64,000 nt of DNA from Bremerella volcania (GTDB taxonomy: Bacteria > Planctomycetota > Planctomycetia > Pirellulales > Pirellulaceae): positions 4,216,001 through 4,280,000 of the forward strand of contig NZ_CP036289.1 of assembly GCF_007748115.1 (NCBI RefSeq), written 5' to 3'. Of the stretch, positions 18,276 to 28,081 are shown piece by piece. Below the pieces are notes generated by a model. That model was not told where the DNA came from and ran no database searches. It saw only the letters and a program-made list of their open reading frames with translations. Both the position numbers and the translations under genes were made by a program. Position 1 is the stretch's first letter, and each line of letters begins with the position of its first letter.

Positions 18276-19265
18276 ATGCCAATTACGGCAAGACAATTCG
18301 CAATACGCCTGACGCGTCCCGCGTTCACCCTGGTGGAACTGCTGGTCGTGATGGGAGTGCTCGCGATGCTGAGCAGCCTGGTTTTGGTCGGCCTCTCATC
18401 GGCCGCCGAACAGGCCCGCGCCAACCGCACTCGCAGCCAGGTCCAAAAAATCCACGAGCTGCTGATGCCGCGGTGGGAAGAATATCGGTATCGCCGAGTG
18501 CAAGCCAGCAAATCGGGAAATGTCCGGGCCCGGCAAACGGCTCGGGTGGATCGGATTCGCGAAATGATGCGTATCGAGATGCCGGACCGCATGTCCGACG
18601 TCATTGATGCTCCCGTTTCGCTGAACAGCACTCCTGCGTTGCAGCTTCGCTATCAGCGAGCGGTGACCAATGCGACCGGCGCTGCGAATTTCACGGCAGC
18701 CCAATCGATTTGGACAAGTGACCATGAAAGTTCCGAATGTCTCTACATGATTCTGGCATCGATCCAGAGTGGCGAGACGAACGGACTTGATTTCTTCAAG
18801 CCATCGGAAATTGGCGATACCGACGATGATGGAGTGCCGGAGATTCTGGACGGGTGGGGACAACCGATTCTGTTCATCCGATGGCCCTTCGGGTATCCGG
18901 AAATCGCTACCTCGACATCGGGTGAACGCCGCAATGGGTTGTCCCAATTGATGGACAACACGTCACCCGATCCGTTCGATCCTCTCGGAGTTCGCGGTGG
19001 CCGCACGACGACATCCACGTCGCCTCGAATCGAATACGCACACTTTCCACTTTATCCGTTGATTTTTTCTGCTGGTCCCGACGGGCTTTACAACATTCAA
19101 GTGGATATTGGCCAGGATTACAGCACAACGACACCTCCCAACAATCCTTACATGGAGGTCTCCGGAACGCCTCCGCAACGAGTTGGGCAGATCGCCGACA
19201 CTTCGGGCGAAGAACTCGACAACATCACCAATCATGTACTCGTGATCGCGGGGAATAGTCAATGA
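18276..19265 (+). CDS. Pseudopilin-like protein 2 (prepilin N-methylation motif)
   Basis: Protein of 329 residues. The leader is longer (about 16 residues, ending Arg-Pro-Ala) before FTLVELLVVMGVLAMLSSLVLV, and the residue before Phe is Ala rather than Gly. A charged helix with many Arg follows (residues 45-110). The C-terminal half contains a GDTDDDGVPEILDGW-type segment, repeated Asp residues resembling a calcium-binding loop of secreted planctomycete proteins. Thirteen bases separate it from the preceding pseudopilin gene, and it overlaps the next by four. Likely a minor pseudopilin. The specific Gsp letter (H, I or J) cannot be assigned. Confidence 0.82.
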   Translation: MPITARQFAIRLTRPAFTLVELLVVMGVLAMLSSLVLVGLSSAAEQARANRTRSQVQKIHELLMPRWEEYRYRRVQASKSGNVRARQTARVDRIREMMRIEMPDRMSDVIDAPVSLNSTPALQLRYQRAVTNATGAANFTAAQSIWTSDHESSECLYMILASIQSGETNGLDFFKPSEIGDTDDDGVPEILDGWGQPILFIRWPFGYPEIATSTSGERRNGLSQLMDNTSPDPFDPLGVRGGRTTTSTSPRIEYAHFPLYPLIFSAGPDGLYNIQVDIGQDYSTTTPPNNPYMEVSGTPPQRVGQIADTSGEELDNITNHVLVIAGNSQ

Positions 19266-20458
19266 GCTTATACAAGCGAAACCACCGCGAAGTTCGCCAC
19301 GGCATGACGATTGTGGAGTTGCTCGTCGTGCTGGGTGTGCTTGCCATTCTGCTGGGCATCGCCGCCACGGCGGTCAAAACCGGTACGCGTGGCAAGAAAC
19401 AGCGGGAAGCGGCTCGCCAGGTGAACGCTTACATCGCGGCAGCCCAAGCCAAAGCACAGCAAGTCAATCGTCGTGTGGGGATTGAGATCGTTCGTAACCT
19501 GACTGATGTCGATGACAGCGGTGACTTTACCTCTGGCACGGATACCGGGATCGGGAACGCCTCGCTGCTGATGTATACCATCGAAACCCCGCCCCCCTAT
19601 GCTGGCGATACGGTTTCCGCAGGGCTTTACGTCGACTCACCGTCACTCACGCAAATCGACCTGATTGATGACCCGAGCAATCGAGTGGCGACATCGGCTT
19701 CTACGCTATTAAGCGCAGGCGATATTGTGGAAATTCGCTTGAATTATCGGGGACCGAAATACCCCGCGGAAGTGATAACCATGCACTCTAGCGGCATGCC
19801 AGCAACTCCATTCCGACTTCGGGTCACGCTGCCGGCAGACAATCGCGAGGTGTTTTACACGGGACAGTTCGTCCCCTTTCAGATCTACCTGCAACCGGGC
19901 CGTACCAGTACGACTCCGCTTCAACTGCCGACCGATATGTGCATCGATCTGACATGCTCAGGCATCGGCAACGTCGGCAATGAGTTCGCTAACTGGGTCG
20001 CTGGATCCAACAACTCGATTCGGTTCTTGTTCAGCCCGCGCGGGAATGTCGACCGTGTTTCGGTCAACGGAAGCACCTGGGGAATCCCAGCAGGCAACCT
20101 GCACATGTTGGTTGGCAAGTACGACTATGCCGTCGACGCGCTCGACGTGATGGGTACCGATGGAATCAACGAAGTAACCGTCGTTCCGATGGCTGGCGGG
20201 GTGAACTACGAAGACTACCTCACTCCATCCAATACTGATTTGAACACTAATCTTGCCGATGCCACGGCCATGTGGGTATCGGTGAACTTCCTGACAGGGC
20301 AAATCACAACCACGCGGAACAAGTTGATTCAGAATTCGTTCCTCAACAGCGGCACGTTTACGACGCTGTCGCAGTCGGAAAAGAATCAGGCCATCCTGGC
20401 CGAATCGCGCGACTTTGCCCGTAGCGTTCTGATCGTTCAGGGACAAGGGGATAACTAA
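19262..20458 (+). CDS. Pseudopilin-like protein 3 (prepilin N-methylation motif)
   Basis: Protein of 398 residues whose ATG overlaps the stop of the preceding gene (ATGA at 19262-19265), implying translational coupling. The leader ends Arg-His-Gly-Met before TIVELLVVLGVLAILLGIAATAV. Glu is at position 5 of the mature core if cleavage follows Gly. A basic helix and a long beta-rich region of about 320 residues follow, with no recognised domain. Probably a minor pseudopilin that caps or modifies the pseudopilus. Close packing with genes on both sides supports a single operon. Subtype uncertain. Confidence 0.82.
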   Translation: MSLYKRNHREVRHGMTIVELLVVLGVLAILLGIAATAVKTGTRGKKQREAARQVNAYIAAAQAKAQQVNRRVGIEIVRNLTDVDDSGDFTSGTDTGIGNASLLMYTIETPPPYAGDTVSAGLYVDSPSLTQIDLIDDPSNRVATSASTLLSAGDIVEIRLNYRGPKYPAEVITMHSSGMPATPFRLRVTLPADNREVFYTGQFVPFQIYLQPGRTSTTPLQLPTDMCIDLTCSGIGNVGNEFANWVAGSNNSIRFLFSPRGNVDRVSVNGSTWGIPAGNLHMLVGKYDYAVDALDVMGTDGINEVTVVPMAGGVNYEDYLTPSNTDLNTNLADATAMWVSVNFLTGQITTTRNKLIQNSFLNSGTFTTLSQSEKNQAILAESRDFARSVLIVQGQGDN

Positions 20459-20461
20459 CTT

Positions 20462-21934
20462 ATGTTTCGTTTGCCACATCCCAAGATGATTCATCACCGC
20501 GTGCATCTCGGCGTTACGCTGATCGAGGTGATGATGTCCACCATGGTGGTCAGCCTGGGCATCTTAGGCCTGGTCGCGCTGATTCCGCTGGGGACCCACC
20601 TGACCGAGCGGGGCGTTCGCGCCGACCGGATCGCCAGCCTGGGTCCGCGTGCCTTCCACGAAGCCCGTGCCCGCGGCGTGTTCAATCCGAACAACTGGGT
20701 CACGCAAACGACGACCCCCTCCGGCGAACAAACCCTTGCGTTCATGACTGAAACACAACCGGCCATGCTGGTTCGTCAGCCTTACTTAATTGACCCAACT
20801 TTCTTCGGCGGGACAGCCGTTCATCCCTCAAGACGTTACTTTCCGTATCCGACGACGTTTGCCCGTAACGACAGTTCAACGACTCCCGATGCCTATACCG
20901 ACGCCAACATGACCACGACCTGGAATGGGTCGACCCTCATCAATGGTGTAGGTTCCGATGGCGACAAGTTGATTCGAATGTGGCGTCTCGGCGTCGAGCG
21001 CTCATCGGGTGTTGGCTTGTCGCTTGCTCAGTCTAAGTTTGCTTTTCAGTCGAACGACGACCTCGCCTTCGAACGCCCAGATGATGGCGACCTCTCCTCA
21101 TTCCAGCGTTTTTATCAGCGTGGCGGAAGCGGAGTTCGACGGCAGGCCTTAGGGGAATACAGCTGGATGGTGATGCTGGTTCCCGAACCAACCGAGACCT
21201 ATGAGTGCCGCGGTTCGTTGAGCAACACCGTCACCCGTCCCTACGAAAACTGGCTGAATCCTCCGATCAATTACAACCATATCGATTCCACGGTCACGAC
21301 CGCCGTTCGTGCAGATTTACGAAGCATCGTCGAGGCCAAGGCAACCGACGAATACACGGCTCACGTGATCATCATGCGTAACCGACTGGGCCTGATTCCG
21401 GATGGGGATACCACCACGACTCCATCCGGTGCGGTGGATGGCGAAGACACATCCGACCCCGAATCGCTCGAATACACCAACGAACGCGTTTTACGAGTGA
21501 CCGATTTCTTCGGCAGTGGCGGTTTCTCGACCGGAGAAGTCACGATCTTTCAAGAAGGCGGCACGCTCGAACAAGCTGAAGACCAAACACTGAAGATTAG
21601 CAACGGAGATTGGATTTGCTTGGCACGGCGTCTACCATCACGTCGCATCTTCCCTGGGATGCCACCCACGCGAACCAACTCACGTTATCCGCGTGGCGAT
21701 ATTTACCAATGGTATAAAGTCGTCATGGTCGATGACGTGGTTCCCGATGGCAGTGGCAACTACAGTCGTCGCTTGACGATCAACGGTCCCGACTGGCCGG
21801 TGGAAGAAACTGACGCCGACGGTACCGCTGGTACGCTGCTGAGCGTTCCCACCCATGCGATCATTGTCGACGGCGTCGTGGGCGTGTACTCGAAGCGGGT
21901 TCGATTGGAAACGCAAACACCCTGGTCTCCGTGA
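20462..21934 (+). CDS. Pseudopilin-like protein 4 (PilV/GspI-like N-terminus)
   Basis: Protein of 490 residues. The N-terminal segment GVTLIEVMMSTMVVSLGILGLVALIPLG matches the PilV/GspI minor-pilin pattern (TLIEVM...LGILGL) after a 17-residue basic leader. The remaining 440 residues are soluble, with Tyr- and Thr-rich stretches and Asp-rich turns, far longer than GspI (about 125 residues). It starts three bases after the stop of pseudopilin 3. In type II systems GspI, GspJ and GspK form the tip complex, and its position just before the GspK-like giant protein fits that role. Function beyond this is inference. Confidence 0.82.
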   Translation: MFRLPHPKMIHHRVHLGVTLIEVMMSTMVVSLGILGLVALIPLGTHLTERGVRADRIASLGPRAFHEARARGVFNPNNWVTQTTTPSGEQTLAFMTETQPAMLVRQPYLIDPTFFGGTAVHPSRRYFPYPTTFARNDSSTTPDAYTDANMTTTWNGSTLINGVGSDGDKLIRMWRLGVERSSGVGLSLAQSKFAFQSNDDLAFERPDDGDLSSFQRFYQRGGSGVRRQALGEYSWMVMLVPEPTETYECRGSLSNTVTRPYENWLNPPINYNHIDSTVTTAVRADLRSIVEAKATDEYTAHVIIMRNRLGLIPDGDTTTTPSGAVDGEDTSDPESLEYTNERVLRVTDFFGSGGFSTGEVTIFQEGGTLEQAEDQTLKISNGDWICLARRLPSRRIFPGMPPTRTNSRYPRGDIYQWYKVVMVDDVVPDGSGNYSRRLTINGPDWPVEETDADGTAGTLLSVPTHAIIVDGVVGVYSKRVRLETQTPWSP

Positions 21935-22075
21935 TCAGGCAACTCATCACGATTCCTGTTCCCATTTATAGCCAAACCTAAAACTCGGCGAGCCAGGCCG
22001 AGCCTGACATAGAAAGCAAACTCGGAAACTTTGCGGGGGCTGGTTTCCTTTTGAGTGAGCAAGGATAGACGACTT

Positions 22076-25000
22076 ATGAAACGCACCCAGAACTTCATGA
22101 AAACCAAGCAGCCGCGCCGCGGTGCCTTGCTACTGGTGGTTCTCAGCATTCTGGTCCTCTTCGCGCTGGTCGGACTGACCTTCGTCGTGTCGGCGTTGGC
22201 CTTCAACACCGGCGCCCAGGCCAACCTGGAAAGCAACCGCCAATCTGGCGAGGCTCCTAACGAAGCCGATGCCGTGATGATGCAATTGCTGCGTGGCCCC
22301 CGCCCCGGCACGGCCAGTTCGATTCTGTCGCACGAGATCCTCCGTGATATGTGGGGCAATCAGTCAGTGGTCATCAGCGGTACGGCCGCCCAGATTGACA
22401 TCGATCGCCCCAAGGATTCCTCTTCCAACGACATCACTCAGTTTTGGGAGATTGAAGTTGACGAAAACGTCGTGCCTTCCAATCTCTTCCGCATTGAACA
22501 GTACTACACCGGCTCGGTCCTGACATTCACCTCTGGTGAGTTGAAGGGGCAGTCGCATCGCATTCTGCATTACCGCATGAAGTTCCAGACGGACATGATG
22601 GGGACCGTGACCCAGGACGGGGTGGTCTTTGTCATCGACCAGGATCCAATCGTACCCCGCGAAAACCTGGTCGACTCGAATGGTGATGGCGGCATCGCCC
22701 CCGTCGATGGCGACGGCTTCGTCGTGAACGACCCTCCATTCAACGGTACCGGCCTGGGCTTTGACCCAACCGCCCCAACTGGTAGCAACAAGCGTACGCT
22801 TAGCCTTCTCAGTGGCAGCGACCCGGTCGCGCTGCTCCCCAATATCCTGTACAACTTCCCCGATGGCCGAGCAGGCGCCGTTTCAATTGAGGCTGGTGGG
22901 GCGGACGAACCGTACGATGCCCCAGACGTCCAGAATATGTTTTTGGCCTATGTCGACGGTGGCCGCACCACGGTCACGGCCGACATTTTGCCCTCGTTCC
23001 ATCGCCCTGATCTGGTTCGTTATTGGTTCCGGCAGTACATCGCCGCGAACTCCATGACCGTGGGGATGTTTGACGATCCGGACGCGTTCATGCAAAACCC
23101 GGATCTCGACACAAGCAGTTGGATGAGCGCACCAACCCAGGCCCAGCGTGATGCCGCCTGGGCGTTCCGCCGTAAGTTCACGCTTCGCCCCAGCAAGACC
23201 GACCATCCAAATTTCACCGGCAGCAACGCGAACTATGACATTCTGGGTACAGCCTCAAACGCCCGCTGGGACATCGACAACGACCTGGACGGCATTGCCG
23301 ACAGTATTTGGATCGACGTCGGTCTGCCTCTGAAAACTGATCGTCAAGGTCGCCGCTACCGGCCGCTGGCCGCCATCATGGTGAAAGACCTGGACGGGCT
23401 GATCAATGTGAACACGCACGGATTCTACTCGCAGTTCGCATCGTTCGAGGGTACGTTCCCACCATCGGGCACGCCCACCGACGCGACGACATTACTGCAA
23501 GCGTCTTCCGGCATGACCAATAAGCACAATCAGTTCTCTCCCTCGTGGGATCTCGACTCGATGGGAATGGCCTACGAGCCCAAAGACATGCAACTTGCCC
23601 TGGGCAGCGGCTATGGTCCTGCTGAAGTGAGTTTGCGTCAGATCTTCACGGCTCAAAACGCGTTCGACTTGATGGATGCGCGCTACAAAGGCCAAACGAG
23701 CTTCACCTCGACCACCGGTACGCCAGGCCAAGACGCGACGGACGACGTGCGTAGCCGCATGGACAACGTTGGGCTGGCCGACGCATTCAACACGACGACC
23801 AACAACCGGTTCGGCACTCCGCCTGATCGCCTGGGGCTGGGGCGGATGTACATCGACTACGCTGGGCGACCCCGTTTCCAACCGCGTGTCGACGGTAGCG
23901 CACTGACCTCGCAGCCCACGCCAGGCAGCTTTGGCCAACGAACGGATGACCCGTACGAATTCGACCCGATCCACGGTTATCGCTACGACACGCCGTTCAC
24001 CTACCAGGAACTGGAACGCGTTCTGCGCTATGAAGAATACGACTCAAGCACAGTCGCGCAGTCGGACGACCGCTTGATGGACCTGGCCCAGCTGTCACTA
24101 ACCCAAAACTCGACGACACCAACGTCTACCGTTGAGGCACAAACTCGTCGCCGATTGATCACCACGGCCAGCTTCCAGGTACCCACGGCCAACCGTGTCG
24201 ACATTCCTTTCGACTTACGGGATGAAGCCAACAACATGTCCGGCACGCCGCAGAACATGATGTTTGATGGCAAGAGCTACTTGTCTCGTCGCCCTGCTCC
24301 AACCCTGGTTACGCTGCTGCAGGAACGTTTGCGTCAAGACAACAGTTGGGACCCAACAACGGCAGCAGACAAAAAGTTGTTCAAGGAAAAGATCTACCAA
24401 CTGCTTCCGCCTGAGATCTTCCGGGGTGAACCGTTCGATTTGAATCGACTGCTGGAAGCCCCCGCGGATGGCAACGGCACCGACGACATCTTCGAACTGC
24501 AGCGAGTCGCCGACATTACCTTCCAGACGAAGTACGGCACCTCGGCCGCAAACTCACCGAATTCACAGTTTGTGAACTGGCTGAACGGAACGACCGGCGT
24601 CGGGTGCAAGTCCCCCACCCTGCCGACTCCGATCAACGCAACCAACCCGACTTCGTATAGTGCGTCGCGTCAGTTGATGGCTCGTTACCTTTACGTGATG
24701 GTTCTGCTGCTGATGGAACCGGACTACCACTTGCCAACCATCGACCCCAGTCTGACGGATACCCAGAAACGAGAGTTGACTCAACGCCGTATTGCCCAGT
24801 GGGCAATCAACGTGGTTGACTTCCGTGATCGCGATGCGGTGATGACTCCATTTGAATACGACCTCAATCCATTCAAGGATGATGACGGCACGAACGATGA
24901 TCCGTGGAACGTCGATGGCAATTTGTCGACGACGGAAGACGTTGCGTTCCGCCGTGTTGTTTGGGGAGCCGAAGCTCCGGAACTGGTGCTTTCGGAAACG

Positions 25001-27883
25001 CTCGCCTTCCACGATCGCCGCACGAAGGACACGGCCTGGGACGATAGCGCTCGCTCGGAAAAGACGCGTAAGTCCAGCATGATGATGGAAGATCCTGACC
25101 TGGACCAGTACCGTATCCCGCAAGGCTCGCTCTTCATCGAGTTGTATAATCCCCGCAACCTGACCACAAACAACAATTACCTTCCGCCTGAACTTTATGA
25201 CAGCAGCGGGCTTAAGCTCGATGCCAAGACGCCTGGCGGTGATCCTGTTTGGCGGATCGTCATCACCAATGATGAGTTGGATACTTCTCCGGCGGCTCGC
25301 ACCAATATCCTTGACGAGATCGCCTCGCGTCCCGACACGATCAATTTTCAGCCTCGTACTTTGATCACCGATACGACCGACCCCGCATACTTTGCCATGT
25401 TGGATGGAGATGGCACGCCAGACGAGAACTACGATATCGAACGAATCATCTGGTTCTGCAATCCTACGACCGCTCCGGCAACCACCATCGCCGAACCGAC
25501 CAAGACGTTCTACTATCGTGGCAGTAGTTCGTTGCGAATCGCGCCTGATGGTTACTCGATCATCGGTCCGCGTAAGACGACCTACCTGGGATCGAAGCCT
25601 TTCCAAGGCAACGGAACGGATCCGGCGAATCAGTGGGTGAACGAACCGGGTTCGCAGTCGATCGTTCTCTCGGGTAACACCGAGGGCATCTACACGTTCA
25701 ACAATACCCAGTCCCCCAGCGGACTACGCCGGGCTAGTGACACCGACTTCGCCGTAACGGCTGCCCTGCCGACCAGCTATGCCAATGCCTACGATCCCGA
25801 TGGTCTCCCCACTGGGATTGGGCTCAGCGTCACAGAACCGCTACCGGACACTAGTTACTACCCTGAGCCCACCGTTGAGAACCTGGCTCCGAATTTGGTG
25901 ATCTACGACCTGTACACCGATGGCGACGACCCTTTGGCCGCTCCTACGGTGACGTGCCCGGACACCCCGTTCGATTCGGACGGTGGACGTGGTTACCCAC
26001 TTAGCCTAAGTGCAGCACTCCACGATACAGGTACTCACCCCGACAAGAGCGACAAGGGAGACACCGCGGTCATCAAGGATTACAAGACCGCCATTTTGCA
26101 GCGGCTGGCCAACCCTTTGTCCAACCACAATGCCGCGTTGAATCCCTACATCACGGTCGATCACCTCGGCATCGACATCACCGTCTTCAACGGCGAGGAC
26201 AGTTACCAGATCCATTCCGCCACCTACGCCGGCGCCCCAAACCAAGATGACTGGGATCCCGATGAATCTGGAGATACGGATGGCGACCATGCCCGTGGCT
26301 CCAATGACGTCTATTTCGCTAGCCGCGAAAAGGGACGTCGAGATGACAATAACCATGCCAATAACCCACCCATCGCCGAACTGGAAGGTTCATCGGCCAC
26401 ACCGAGCTATTCCAGCGGAAACTACCTGGGAACGCTTAAGCGGATTAAGCAGATCACCGGTACGCTCGCCACAGATCTTTCCAATATGATCCAGGAATAC
26501 AACCAGACGCCTCCCATTCACCCAGCTCCGGTCGATACGACGCTAGTCGCTGGTGCCCCTGCTACCGACGAACACTTTGGCCGTAAGCTGGTGCATACCA
26601 TGGGGTATGTCAATCACAACCTGGGTGCTCAGATCAAGTCGGCGATTGCAGTGAACTCCGCCTATCAGTACAGCCCCCTTCCATTGGAAAGTGGCCGCCA
26701 GCCTAATCCATACACAGTGGGTACCGCATTCGACTGCGAAAATAACCCGCTGTCTTACCTCAACTGGCCCAACGCACCTTATGTCAGCAAATACGATCTG
26801 ATGATGGTGCCAACCAGTTCGCCCCAACGGTTGCTGTTCGAGTATTCGGGCGCTCGCAAGAACGATACGAATACCGCAGATACACCTTTCCACTTCGATT
26901 CTGGCTCAACCAACGGCGACAATCTTGCCGTTCAACTGGCACCGTACGCGTACCTGTTCAATTTCTTCCACGGCACCAAAACCGATGGACTGAATCCAGC
27001 AACGCCTCCGGCCAACGACGACAAGGCGATGCAACTGGTTCGTCTGTTCGACTTCGTACACGTCCCTTCGCGGTTCAACGGCACCAACAAGTGGTTTGAC
27101 ATCACGCAGTTTAATCCTACTTCCGGTGATCTTCGCAACCTTAGCACGAAGACCGAGGATGCTCGGTTGGGGTACATGTTCCCCTTCAACCGCCAATCCG
27201 AATTCCGCGAGCCAGGCAAGATCAACCTGAATACGATTCCATCCCAAGCGGTCTACGATTCGATCTTCGATCCGACCTTCTGGCAAAGCACGGACTTCAA
27301 TTTTGCAACCTGGGATGAGTTCAAGCAGAGCCGCCGCGGTTACACGGGTAGTTATGATACATCCTACCCGTCTGGCTTCTCGAATCCTTTCCGACCTGCT
27401 GCCGCGGCCGAAATGATGCCGGTGCTGCATGGTGGGGATAAGAAGCTACTCGTTCCGCCAGAAGAAGCCGGTCTTCTTCGCTCGGTCGATCGAAATGCCT
27501 CGTCCCAAGCAGATCGAACACCGCTGTTCGATCTGCGCTTGGCAGATGGCAGCCTCGGCAACGACAAGATGCGGCACTACCGCACCGACGACAACCCAAT
27601 GCTTCGCTACCAGGCCTATCAGCGTCTTGGCAACATTGCTGGTACCCAGTCAAACGTCTTTGCCGTCTGGATCACAATTGGCTACTTCGAGGTCGAACCG
27701 GTCGCGGTCAGCCCGACACACCCAGATGGCTGGCGTCTGGCCGAGGAACTTGGGAATGACACCGGCGAAATCAATCGTCACCGTGCATTCTACATCATCG
27801 ACCGCTCGATCCCGGTCGGTTATGTCCCGGGCGAGGACTTGAACGTCGAAGATACGATCATGCTGAAGCGATTCATCGAGTAA
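22076..27883 (+). CDS. Giant GspK-like membrane-anchored protein, 1935 residues
   Basis: ATG 22076 is preferred over GTG 22055 because the protein then begins with a basic leader and a single hydrophobic helix (residues about 14-42, ALLLVVLSILVLFALVGLTF), as in GspK/PilX minor pilins. The leader contains PRRGALLLV, compatible with prepilin-type processing. About 1890 soluble residues follow, rich in Asp, Asn, Thr and Pro. Two segments resemble the GspK hallmark in which Gly is followed by IN(V/L)NT: GLINVNTHG near residue 443 and GKINLNT near residue 1714. GspK is normally 300-350 residues. As last gene of the pseudopilin operon it probably forms the tip of the pseudopilus or an extracellular adhesin. 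No repeats recognised. Confidence 0.78.
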   Translation: MKRTQNFMKTKQPRRGALLLVVLSILVLFALVGLTFVVSALAFNTGAQANLESNRQSGEAPNEADAVMMQLLRGPRPGTASSILSHEILRDMWGNQSVVISGTAAQIDIDRPKDSSSNDITQFWEIEVDENVVPSNLFRIEQYYTGSVLTFTSGELKGQSHRILHYRMKFQTDMMGTVTQDGVVFVIDQDPIVPRENLVDSNGDGGIAPVDGDGFVVNDPPFNGTGLGFDPTAPTGSNKRTLSLLSGSDPVALLPNILYNFPDGRAGAVSIEAGGADEPYDAPDVQNMFLAYVDGGRTTVTADILPSFHRPDLVRYWFRQYIAANSMTVGMFDDPDAFMQNPDLDTSSWMSAPTQAQRDAAWAFRRKFTLRPSKTDHPNFTGSNANYDILGTASNARWDIDNDLDGIADSIWIDVGLPLKTDRQGRRYRPLAAIMVKDLDGLINVNTHGFYSQFASFEGTFPPSGTPTDATTLLQASSGMTNKHNQFSPSWDLDSMGMAYEPKDMQLALGSGYGPAEVSLRQIFTAQNAFDLMDARYKGQTSFTSTTGTPGQDATDDVRSRMDNVGLADAFNTTTNNRFGTPPDRLGLGRMYIDYAGRPRFQPRVDGSALTSQPTPGSFGQRTDDPYEFDPIHGYRYDTPFTYQELERVLRYEEYDSSTVAQSDDRLMDLAQLSLTQNSTTPTSTVEAQTRRRLITTASFQVPTANRVDIPFDLRDEANNMSGTPQNMMFDGKSYLSRRPAPTLVTLLQERLRQDNSWDPTTAADKKLFKEKIYQLLPPEIFRGEPFDLNRLLEAPADGNGTDDIFELQRVADITFQTKYGTSAANSPNSQFVNWLNGTTGVGCKSPTLPTPINATNPTSYSASRQLMARYLYVMVLLLMEPDYHLPTIDPSLTDTQKRELTQRRIAQWAINVVDFRDRDAVMTPFEYDLNPFKDDDGTNDDPWNVDGNLSTTEDVAFRRVVWGAEAPELVLSETLAFHDRRTKDTAWDDSARSEKTRKSSMMMEDPDLDQYRIPQGSLFIELYNPRNLTTNNNYLPPELYDSSGLKLDAKTPGGDPVWRIVITNDELDTSPAARTNILDEIASRPDTINFQPRTLITDTTDPAYFAMLDGDGTPDENYDIERIIWFCNPTTAPATTIAEPTKTFYYRGSSSLRIAPDGYSIIGPRKTTYLGSKPFQGNGTDPANQWVNEPGSQSIVLSGNTEGIYTFNNTQSPSGLRRASDTDFAVTAALPTSYANAYDPDGLPTGIGLSVTEPLPDTSYYPEPTVENLAPNLVIYDLYTDGDDPLAAPTVTCPDTPFDSDGGRGYPLSLSAALHDTGTHPDKSDKGDTAVIKDYKTAILQRLANPLSNHNAALNPYITVDHLGIDITVFNGEDSYQIHSATYAGAPNQDDWDPDESGDTDGDHARGSNDVYFASREKGRRDDNNHANNPPIAELEGSSATPSYSSGNYLGTLKRIKQITGTLATDLSNMIQEYNQTPPIHPAPVDTTLVAGAPATDEHFGRKLVHTMGYVNHNLGAQIKSAIAVNSAYQYSPLPLESGRQPNPYTVGTAFDCENNPLSYLNWPNAPYVSKYDLMMVPTSSPQRLLFEYSGARKNDTNTADTPFHFDSGSTNGDNLAVQLAPYAYLFNFFHGTKTDGLNPATPPANDDKAMQLVRLFDFVHVPSRFNGTNKWFDITQFNPTSGDLRNLSTKTEDARLGYMFPFNRQSEFREPGKINLNTIPSQAVYDSIFDPTFWQSTDFNFATWDEFKQSRRGYTGSYDTSYPSGFSNPFRPAAAAEMMPVLHGGDKKLLVPPEEAGLLRSVDRNASSQADRTPLFDLRLADGSLGNDKMRHYRTDDNPMLRYQAYQRLGNIAGTQSNVFAVWITIGYFEVEPVAVSPTHPDGWRLAEELGNDTGEINRHRAFYIIDRSIPVGYVPGEDLNVEDTIMLKRFIE

Positions 27884-27945
27884 GCGATCGGCACTTTGGC
27901 CCTTCTCCTGCCTAAAGGAGCGGGGCTTAATCTGAACACCACGCG

Positions 27946-27979
27946 AAGGCGACCGGTCATGACGACTAGTCGCCTTTTT
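27946..27979 (+). terminator. Terminator after the pseudopilin operon
   Basis: Stem AAGGCGAC/GTCGCCTT (27946-27953 with 27969-27976), fifteen-base loop and five T. It lies 63 bases after the stop of the giant GspK-like gene and separates it from ychF. Confidence 0.8.
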
Positions 27980-28081
27980 CATTTCGGTTAAAATCACCGG
28001 TTTGGATCCCACGTCTAGCAGGCACGTTCCCGTCGAAAGTGCCTCGAAAAGCGAATCTTTTGCCAAATCAAGCGAGAGTTC

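Noticed and set aside
17273-18631. Long minus-strand open frame (452 codons) opposite the pseudopilin genes
   Set aside because: Lies entirely antisense to two well-supported pseudopilin genes, has no family resemblance and fits the usual effect of strong codon bias creating long opposite frames.
24563-25606. Minus-strand open frame of 347 codons inside the giant GspK-like gene
   Set aside because: Antisense shadow of a continuous plus-strand gene; Arg/Val-rich composition without domain signature.
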